This document shows, piece by piece, positions 1 through 5,272 of a DNA stretch of 5,528 bases. The position numbers and the translations under genes were made by a program. Positions within the stretch are counted from its first letter, which is position 1. Every line of letters starts with the position of its first letter. The stretch comes from a bacterium HR25 (GTDB lineage: Bacteria; Chloroflexota; Dehalococcoidia; SM23-28-2; HRbin24), in the NCBI GenBank assembly GCA_002898615.1, contig BEIB01000048.1, positions 1 to 5,528 of the forward strand, written 5' to 3'. The notes below the pieces were generated by a model, which made no database searches, was not told where the DNA came from, and saw nothing but the letters and a program-made list of their open reading frames with translations.

Positions 1-1730
1 CCCTCACCGTCTGGCTCAACAACCAGCACCCGCACATCGTCCGCTATCTGCTGGCCAAGCACCTGGGCCTCCAGGAGCACGAGGTGCGCGTCATCATCAC
101 CGATACTGGGGGCGGCTTCGGCCAGAAGTCCACCGCCTATCCGGAGGAGTTCGTGGTGGCCTACGCCGCCCTGCGGCTGCGCCGGCCCGTCAAGTGGGTG
201 GAAGACCGGCTGGAGCACATGCTGGCCTCCACCCACGCCCGCGACCAGCACATCGACGTGGAGGCCGCCTTCGACAAGGAGGGCCGCATCCTGGGCCTCC
301 GCGCCCAGGTCATCTCCGATTGCGGCGCCTACTCCATCACCCCCTGGACGGCCGGCATCGAGCCGCTACAGACGGCAGGTCTGATGCCCGGCCCCTACCG
401 TGTGCCGGCCCAGCGCTACCGCGCCATGGCCGTGGCCACCAACAAGACGCCGGGCGGCCCCTATCGGGCGGTGGGCCGCCCCTCCGCTGTGGCCGCCCTG
501 GAGCTGGTCCTGGACGAGGCGGCCCGCCAGCTCGGCATGGACCCTGTCGATATCAGGCTGATCAACCTCATCCGCGAGGAGGAGACCCCCTACCGCAACA
601 TCAACCGACTCGTCCATGAGCACATCGCCTACCGGCGTTGCCTGGAGACCCTACTGGAGAAGGCCGACTACGAGGCGCTGCGGGAGACCCGTCGGGAGGC
701 CAGAGAGCGGGGCAAGCTGCGGGGCATCGGCGTCATCTGCTACGCCGAGCTGACCGGCCTGGGCACCCGCATCCCCCTCTCCCCCGGCATCCCCATGCGC
801 ATGGGGAGGGATGCCGTGACCCTCCGCCTGGAGCCCACGGGCGTCCTCACCGTGGCCGCCTCCATGCCCTCCCAGGGCCAGCGCATCGCCACTGCCATGC
901 GTCAGGTGGCCGCCGACGCCCTGGGCATCCCCGTGGACCGCATCCGGGTAGTCCTGAACGACACCGCTGTGGTGCCCTTCGGCTTCGGCGTGGGCGCCTC
1001 CCGTACCGCGGTGGTGGGGAGCGGGGCGGTGATACGGGCCGCCCGTGAGCTGAAGGAGCGCATCCTGGCCTGCGCCGCCCACCTCATGGAGGTGGCGCCC
1101 GAGGAGCTGGAGATCGTCGATGGCGTGGTGCGACACCGCCAGGGCGGCCGCGAGCTCCCCCTGGAGCAGGTGGCCTACATCTCCTACTTCGAAGGGCACC
1201 GCCTCCCCAGCGAGGTCAACCAGGGGCTGGAGGTCACCGCCTATTACGACCCCATCTTCGGCAGCTTCAGCGGCGCCGCCCACCTGGCGGTGGTGGATAT
1301 AGACACCCACACCGGCCGGCCGGAGGTGGTCCGCTACGTGGCCGTAGAGGACTGCGGACGGGTCATCAACCCGGCGGTGGTGAAGGGGCAGGTCACGGGA
1401 GGCGTCGCCCAGGGGCTGGGCGAGGCCCTCATGGAGGAGCTGGTCTACGGTGAGGACGGCCAGCTCTACACCGGCACCCTCATGGACTACCTGGTGCCCA
1501 CCGCTCCCGATGTCCCTAACATAGAGGTCTACCATGTGGAGCAGCCCTCCAGTGCCGAGGGAGGCTTCAAAGGCGTAGGCGAGGGCGCCCACTCGGGGGC
1601 GCTGGCCGCTATCTGCTGCGCCGTGGTGGACGCCCTCAAGCAGGCCGGGGCCGACCTGACCGAGTTCCCCGCCACGCCGGACCGCATCTGGGAGGCCCTG
1701 ACGGGAGGCGGCGACGAGGGCCAGCCATGA
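1..1730 (+). CDS. Molybdopterin-binding large subunit of a xanthine dehydrogenase/CoxL-family molybdenum hydroxylase (5' partial)
   Basis: This is the catalytic subunit of a Mo hydroxylase, which uses water to hydroxylate or oxidise a substrate at a Mo-pterin cofactor. The reading frame is open from base 3 with no start, so the N-terminus lies outside the window. About 575 residues are present; family members have roughly 750-800, so the N-terminal a/b-hammerhead part (about 200 residues) is missing. Fragment residues 36-42 are the cofactor motif GGGFGQK (bases 108-128). Residues 153-160 are the substrate-side loop PYRAVGRP (459-482). Residues 524-528 are GVGEG, whose Glu527 (1581-1583) is the family's catalytic base. 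The EDCGRVINPA and QGLGEAL segments near 1350-1430 are also typical. The CO dehydrogenase loop VAYRCSFR with its Cys is absent, so this is not form I CoxL; the substrate is unknown. The stop overlaps the next gene by 4 bases. An ATG/GTG start inside the window (for example GTG at 84) would cut through conserved sequence and is not the real start. Confidence 0.95.
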   Translation, partial: LTVWLNNQHPHIVRYLLAKHLGLQEHEVRVIITDTGGGFGQKSTAYPEEFVVAYAALRLRRPVKWVEDRLEHMLASTHARDQHIDVEAAFDKEGRILGLRAQVISDCGAYSITPWTAGIEPLQTAGLMPGPYRVPAQRYRAMAVATNKTPGGPYRAVGRPSAVAALELVLDEAARQLGMDPVDIRLINLIREEETPYRNINRLVHEHIAYRRCLETLLEKADYEALRETRREARERGKLRGIGVICYAELTGLGTRIPLSPGIPMRMGRDAVTLRLEPTGVLTVAASMPSQGQRIATAMRQVAADALGIPVDRIRVVLNDTAVVPFGFGVGASRTAVVGSGAVIRAARELKERILACAAHLMEVAPEELEIVDGVVRHRQGGRELPLEQVAYISYFEGHRLPSEVNQGLEVTAYYDPIFGSFSGAAHLAVVDIDTHTGRPEVVRYVAVEDCGRVINPAVVKGQVTGGVAQGLGEALMEELVYGEDGQLYTGTLMDYLVPTAPDVPNIEVYHVEQPSSAEGGFKGVGEGAHSGALAAICCAVVDALKQAGADLTEFPATPDRIWEALTGGGDEGQP

Positions 1731-2530
1731 GCGACGACAGCCTGCTGGTGGCCAGGGAAGAGCAGTGGGGCGTCCTGACTCTCAACCGGCCCCACGTGGG
1801 CAACGCGGCTGACCAGGCCCTCTGGCGGCGCATCGCCCAGGAGGCAGCCCGTCTGGCCGCCGACCCCCAGGTGCGCGTCATCATCGTCACCGGCACAGGA
1901 GAGCGCGCCTTTATGGCTGGCGCCGACCTCAACGAGTTCCCCACGCTCCTCCAGAGCCCCCAGCGGGCCCGGGATTACGTGGAGACAGTGGCCGCTGCCC
2001 TGGACACCCTGGAGGAGCTGGAGGTGCCGGTCATCGCCCAGATCAATGGGTCGGCCATCGGCGGGGGGCTGGAGCTGGCCATCGCATGCGATTACCGCGT
2101 GGCCGTGGAGGGCGCCCGCTTCGGCATCCCGGCGGCGGACGTCGGCCTGGCCATCAACTACTGCGACGTGGAGCGACTGGTGGAGCTGGTGGGGAGCGCC
2201 CGCGCCCGGGAGGTCCTCCTGCTGGGACGCGTCTATACGGCCCAGGAGGCGCTGGCCATCGGCCTAGTGAACGAGGTGGTGCCCCGGGAGCAGCTAGCGC
2301 CCCGGGTGCGAGAGCTGGCCCGGGAGCTGGCGGCCAAGGCCCCGGCCAGCCTGCGCAGCGCCAAGAAGGTGCTGCGGGCCGTCACCCACCGCCACCACCT
2401 GCCCAGGGAGGAGGCCCTGCGCTCCATCCAGGAGGCCTGGGACAGCCAGGAGCTGAAGGAGCGCGTCCAGCGGCTGCTGGGCCGCCTCGCCGGCGGCGCC
2501 CGCTCCGACCAGGAGGGGCGGGGACGATGA
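1727..2530 (+). CDS. Enoyl-CoA hydratase/isomerase (crotonase) family protein
   Basis: This is a 267-residue cytoplasmic crotonase-fold protein, normal in length for the family, which acts on acyl-CoA thioesters. The first oxyanion-hole segment is AFMAGADLNEF (residues 61-71). The second is NGSAIGGGLELAIACD (107-122), whose Glu116 matches the first catalytic Glu of classical hydratases. The second catalytic Glu, normally in an FxxPE motif, is replaced: residues 132-140 read FGIPAADVG, with Ala136 at that place. From family knowledge, loss of this Glu argues against a standard 2-enoyl-CoA hydratase and leaves isomerase, hydrolase, lyase or divergent hydratase activity open. A typical VYTAQEALAIGLVNEVVP segment (169-186) and a helical C-terminus follow. 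The start ATG at 1727 forms ATGA with the previous stop; a weak GAGGG lies 6 bases upstream (1716-1720). The gene sits between hydroxylase subunits in the same operon, so it probably acts in the same pathway. The exact reaction is unknown. Confidence 0.93.
   Translation: MSDDSLLVAREEQWGVLTLNRPHVGNAADQALWRRIAQEAARLAADPQVRVIIVTGTGERAFMAGADLNEFPTLLQSPQRARDYVETVAAALDTLEELEVPVIAQINGSAIGGGLELAIACDYRVAVEGARFGIPAADVGLAINYCDVERLVELVGSARAREVLLLGRVYTAQEALAIGLVNEVVPREQLAPRVRELARELAAKAPASLRSAKKVLRAVTHRHHLPREEALRSIQEAWDSQELKERVQRLLGRLAGGARSDQEGRGR
2511..2516 (+). promoter_or_regulatory. Shine-Dalgarno site for the FAD-binding subunit
   Basis: A perfect AGGAGG lies 10 bases upstream of the ATG at 2527, inside the end of the crotonase gene. 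It helps to fix 2527 as the start. The same frame is open back to 2086, but that extension overlaps the crotonase coding sequence and encodes low-complexity Gly/Ala/Pro/Arg sequence unlike any FAD-subunit N-terminus. Confidence 0.7.
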
Positions 2531-3408
2531 AGCCACCTCCCTTCGACTACGAGGCCCCGGAGACCCTGGAGGAGGCGCTCCGGCTCCTCCAGCAGGCCGG
2601 CGGTGAGGCGAAGGTGCTGGCCGGCGGTCAGAGCCTCGTCCCCCTCCTGAACATGCGCCTGGTCAGGCCCTCCCTCATCGTCGACATCAACCGTATCGCC
2701 GGCCTGGACTACCTGCGGGAGGAGGACGGTGAGCTGGCGGTGGGGGCGTTGGCCCGCCACCGGGACGTCCTGGCCAGTCCCCTGGTACGGAAGGGCTGGC
2801 CCCTCCTGGCCGAGGCCACCGCCCAGGTGGGGCACCCGGCCATCCGCAACCGCGGCACCGTCTGCGGCAGCATCGCCCACGCCGACCCGGCCGCCGAGCA
2901 GCCGGCCGTCCTCTGCGCCCTGGACGGCCGCGTCGTGGTGGCCGGCCCGGCCGGCCGCCGCGAGGTGCCCGCCCGGGACTTCTTTCTTACTTATCTGACC
3001 ACCGCCCTGGAGCCAGAGGAGATAGTGGTGGAGGCCCGCTTCCCCAGGCTGCCGCCCGGCAGCGGTGCCGCCTTCGTGGAGTTCGCTCGCCGCCACGGTG
3101 ACTTCGCTATCGTCGGCGTGGCCGCCGCCGTCAGCCTGGAGGACGGCCAGTGCCGGGAGGCCCGCATCGCCCTGGTGGGCGTGGGCGGGACTCCCCTGCG
3201 AGCACGGGAGGCAGAGGAGATGCTCAGAGGCCGGCCCCTGAGAGGCCCTGAGGGCCGCTCCATCCTGCAGAGGGCAGCGCAGCAGGTGGCCGCCAGCGTG
3301 GAGCCGCCGGACGATGTCCACGCCTCGGCCCGCTACCGCCGCCACCTGGCCGGGGTGCTGACGGAGCGGGCGCTGGAGGAGGCGCTACGGCGCGCCGGGG
3401 GGGAATGA
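2527..3408 (+). CDS. FAD-binding medium subunit of the molybdenum hydroxylase (CoxM/XdhB type)
   Basis: This 293-residue protein carries FAD and passes electrons from the iron-sulfur subunit to an external acceptor; its length is normal for CoxM-type subunits. It begins FDYEAPETLEEAL, a typical family N-terminus. Residues 32-45 (AGGQSLVPLLNMRL) and 106-124 (IRNRGTVCGSIAHADPAAE) are the two FAD-binding motifs of the PCMH-type flavin domain. The usual TxGGS in the second motif reads TVCGS, a variation that I believe occurs in some relatives. The C-terminal CO-dehydrogenase-flavoprotein domain covers roughly residues 180-290, with the ARIALVGVGGTPLRA segment at 212-226. No insertion for a 4Fe-4S cluster is seen, which argues against a 4-hydroxybenzoyl-CoA reductase beta subunit. 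The start ATG at 2527 overlaps the crotonase stop as ATGA and has a good Shine-Dalgarno site. The 3' end overlaps the small-subunit gene by 4 bases. Confidence 0.95.
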   Translation: MKPPPFDYEAPETLEEALRLLQQAGGEAKVLAGGQSLVPLLNMRLVRPSLIVDINRIAGLDYLREEDGELAVGALARHRDVLASPLVRKGWPLLAEATAQVGHPAIRNRGTVCGSIAHADPAAEQPAVLCALDGRVVVAGPAGRREVPARDFFLTYLTTALEPEEIVVEARFPRLPPGSGAAFVEFARRHGDFAIVGVAAAVSLEDGQCREARIALVGVGGTPLRAREAEEMLRGRPLRGPEGRSILQRAAQQVAASVEPPDDVHASARYRRHLAGVLTERALEEALRRAGGE

Positions 3409-3938
3409 GAGTGCCGAGAGAGCAGCGCATCAGCCTCAAGGTGAACGGCACCTGGTACGAGGCCGTGGTGCCCGCCCGGCGCACCCTGGCCGACTTCCTC
3501 CGAGAAGACATGGGACTGCGGGGCACCCACCTGGGCTGCGAGCACGGAATCTGCGGCGCCTGTACGGTGCTGGTCAACGGTCGCTCCGCCCGCTCCTGCC
3601 TCATGCTGGCCGTCCAGGCCGACGGCGCCGAGGTGGTGACGGTGGAGGGACTGGCCCTGCCCGATGGCTCTCTCCACCCCCTGCAGGAGTCCTTCTGGCG
3701 GCACTTCGCCCTCCAGTGCGGCTTCTGCACCCCGGGCTTCCTCATCACCGCCTACGAGCTGCTGCGGGAGAACCCGAATCCTACGGAGCGAGAGGTCAGG
3801 GAGGCCCTCTCCGGCAACATCTGCCGTTGCACCGGCTACCAAGCGATAGTGGAGGCCATCCTGGCCCTGGCCGGCCAGGAGCTTCCCGGCCCGCCGGCGC
3901 TGTCGGGGGAGGACGGCCCCCGCCTGTCCCCACCCTGA
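3405..3938 (+). CDS. [2Fe-2S] small subunit of the molybdenum hydroxylase (CoxS/XdhC type)
   Basis: This 177-residue protein carries two 2Fe-2S clusters that relay electrons from the Mo site to FAD. The N-terminal ferredoxin-like domain holds Cys45, Cys50, Cys53 and Cys65 (CEHGICGAC, then C of ARSC). The C-terminal four-helix domain holds Cys105, Cys108, Cys140 and Cys142 (QCGFCTPG and CRCTGY). All eight ligands are present, as is Gln104, which in relatives touches the pterin cofactor. Family members are usually about 155-165 residues. The extra length is a Pro/Gly-rich tail of about 18 residues after ALAGQE. The start ATG at 3405 overlaps the previous stop as ATGA. There is only a G-run (3397-3403) as a possible ribosome site, so translation is probably coupled to the FAD-subunit gene. 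This is the last gene of the visible operon. No signal peptide is seen, in line with a cytoplasmic enzyme. Confidence 0.97.
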   Translation: MRVPREQRISLKVNGTWYEAVVPARRTLADFLREDMGLRGTHLGCEHGICGACTVLVNGRSARSCLMLAVQADGAEVVTVEGLALPDGSLHPLQESFWRHFALQCGFCTPGFLITAYELLRENPNPTEREVREALSGNICRCTGYQAIVEAILALAGQELPGPPALSGEDGPRLSPP

Positions 3939-3968
3939 CACCGCCCCGGGCCCTGCGCCAGTCCCCGC

Positions 3969-4004
3969 CAGCGATGACCTTCTGGCAGCCACTGTCAGTC
4001 GCTG
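3969..4004. terminator. Possible hairpin terminator between convergent genes
   Basis: CAGCGATGAC (3969-3978) pairs with GTCAGTCGCTG (3994-4004), giving a 10-bp stem with one bulged G (3998) and a 15-base loop. It lies 31 bases after the small-subunit stop and 34 bases beyond the end of the facing pseudogene, where a two-way terminator would be expected. There is no T-tract on either side, so it is not a classical intrinsic terminator. The rest of the 99-base gap (3939-4037) holds nothing else I can support. Confidence 0.35.
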
Positions 4005-4037
4005 AGGGCTTCCAGCACCCTGGCCAGCGTGGCGGGG

Positions 4038-5015
4038 CTATTCGGCCCAGGTGACCAGGAGCCACACGTCGCTCATGGCGGTGGTCTCGAAGAGAGCCGC
4101 AGCGGCCCGTAGGGGGTGGCGGACAGGCCGGCTGTGAGGGAGCCTTTCAGCAGGCCACCCAGCGCAGCGTCCCTGGTGAGGCTCGCTATCCCGGTGCTGT
4201 CGCTCCTCTCAGCCTCCTGAAAGACCTCGATGCTGTCCAGCTCGCTGCGGGCCAGCAGCTCCACTCGTTCCACCCTGTCGAGCCATCCCTGGCTCCAGAA
4301 GGGATAGTGCTCGGGCAGGAGGGTGAGGGCCACCTCGGCCCGTCGCTCGTCGTCGGGAGCCTGGGCCTGGAACCGGGCCCACTCCGCAGGGAACTCGTGT
4401 CGCACCGAGAAGAGACGGACCGACGCGGCTGCCCGCGCCTCCCTGATGAGGTCTTTCAGGTTCTCCAGGGCCGCCCGGCGCAACGGCTCCCCACCCTCGC
4501 GGGCGGTGTAGCGGATGTGCAGGATGACATCGCTGATGGTGTTGTAATCAAAGAGGCAGGGGTCGCCGCGGGCTGGGGTCGGCCGGCAGCTCCAGTTGCC
4601 ATTCACTGATGACGCCGGAGTTCTCGAAGGGGAGATAGCGTTCGTCACGCAGGTCGGGCTCAAAGGGGCCAGCGTTGCTCTTGGCGGAGCTGGCGACGAC
4701 GGACTGCAGGACGCCGTAGTACTCGTCGAACCGGTCGTCCTCGTCCCCTTGCCAGCCATAGACGCCGCCCCGGAAATCCCGCGTCCTACGCACCCGGCTC
4801 CTGAGCAGGGTCAGCTTGCAGTTGATCCCCACATAGGGACCGGTGACCCAGGGTACGCTCACAGCCACCGATTTTATGCGCCGGAAGTAGTGCCCCGGGC
4901 CGTCCATATCGAACAGCTCCTCGGGCAGGCGCACCGTGCAGCGGCCCGTGGTGCGGAGCTGCACCAGCGCCAGAGGGTCCACCTTCAGCAGCTCCGACTC
5001 CTGCACCTCGTACGA
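4038..5015 (-). other. TcA C-terminal TcB-binding domain remnant
   Basis: About 320 residues, stitched over three frames, follow the C-terminus of TcA proteins (TcdA-like) from start to end. Key stretches are DPLALVQLRTTGRC, LFDMDGPGHYFRRIKSV (4866-4916), VTGPYVGINCKLTLL, LRDERYLPFE (4623-4652), FDYNTISDVILHIRYTARE (4496-4552), SVRLFSVRHEFP, EHYPFWSQG (4286-4312) and the end VWLLVTWAE before TAG. In working TcA this domain sits at the wide end of the channel and docks the TcB propeller. The helical and shell parts that normally precede it are absent, because RHS sequence lies directly upstream. Confidence 0.87.
4559..4581 (-). repeat. 16-bp insertion flanked by a 7-bp direct repeat, causing a frameshift
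   Basis: CGACCCC on the - strand occurs at 4575-4581 and again at 4559-4565, with 9 bases between. Deleting one 16-base period rejoins the frames as L-P-A-D-P-C-L-F-D-Y-N, the spacing I expect between the ELP and FDY motifs of TcA. Only the first 7 bases are an exact repeat, so this may be an old tandem duplication that has since diverged or a slippage-type insertion. Confidence 0.75.
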
Positions 5016-5138
5016 GCTCAGCAGCCTGCCGCCCTGAGGATCGCCGACGACCGCGGGCGAGCCGCCGCTGGCCATCGGCGAGGCCAGCCGGGTGGTAGCT
5101 CGTCCACCTTCCCAGCCAGGGGGCATAGTAACGCGCCC

Positions 5139-5152
5139 CGTAATACGTAATA
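5139..5152 (-). repeat. 7-bp tandem duplication (TATTACG)2 causing a frameshift
   Basis: The - strand carries two adjacent TATTACG copies. Removing one gives GGC CTC TAT TAT TAC GGG GCG CGT, translating to G-L-Y-Y-Y-G-A-R, the most conserved motif of the RHS core. The duplication therefore shifts the frame in mid-motif. Confidence 0.92.
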
Positions 5153-5264
5153 ATAGAGGCCGGTCTCCTCGTCCCGCTCCTTACCCGCGTAGCGGCGTCG
5201 CTTGGGCGTCTCTGTCTGGCGACGCAGCGCCTGGTGGGAGGTGCCCCCGTAGGGGTAGTACTCC

Positions 5265-5272
5265 TCATTCAT
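5265..5272 (-). repeat. 4-bp tandem duplication (ATGA)2 causing a frameshift
   Basis: The - strand reads ATGAATGA in the RHS core. Removing one ATGA restores TCC TAT GAG GAG TAC TAC (S-Y-E-E-Y-Y), the expected RHS sequence. The extra copy makes a TGA stop at 5265-5267 and moves the following homology by one frame. Confidence 0.9.

Noticed and set aside
651..1592. A 313-codon open frame on the - strand inside the large-subunit gene
   Set aside because: It is antisense to clearly conserved coding sequence, is rich in Gly, His and Ala with no recognisable motif, and is what high-GC codon bias produces opposite a real gene.
2086..2526. Upstream extension of the FAD-subunit frame to an ATG at 2086
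   Set aside because: The extension overlaps the crotonase gene and encodes Gly/Pro/Arg-rich sequence. The ATG at 2527 has the ATGA overlap, a Shine-Dalgarno site and the typical family N-terminus.
2233..3345. A 370-codon open frame on the - strand opposite the crotonase and FAD-subunit genes
   Set aside because: It spans the junction of two well-supported genes in antisense and has low-complexity sequence without family features.
2527..3408. 4-hydroxybenzoyl-CoA reductase beta subunit, suggested by the CoA-enzyme neighbour
   Set aside because: The extra Cys-rich insertion that binds a 4Fe-4S cluster in that subunit is absent.
1..3938. Annotation as aerobic CO dehydrogenase (coxLMS)
   Set aside because: The large subunit lacks the Cys loop that defines form I CoxL, so gene symbols tied to CO oxidation are not justified.
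4596..5150. A 184-codon + strand open frame over the toxin remnant
   Set aside because: It lies opposite strong TcA/RHS homology and shows no motif of its own.
4559..5272. Short direct repeats as a CRISPR array or insertion-sequence ends
   Set aside because: The repeats are 4 to 7 bases long, lie in or next to coding homology, and lack spacers, inverted ends or a transposase.
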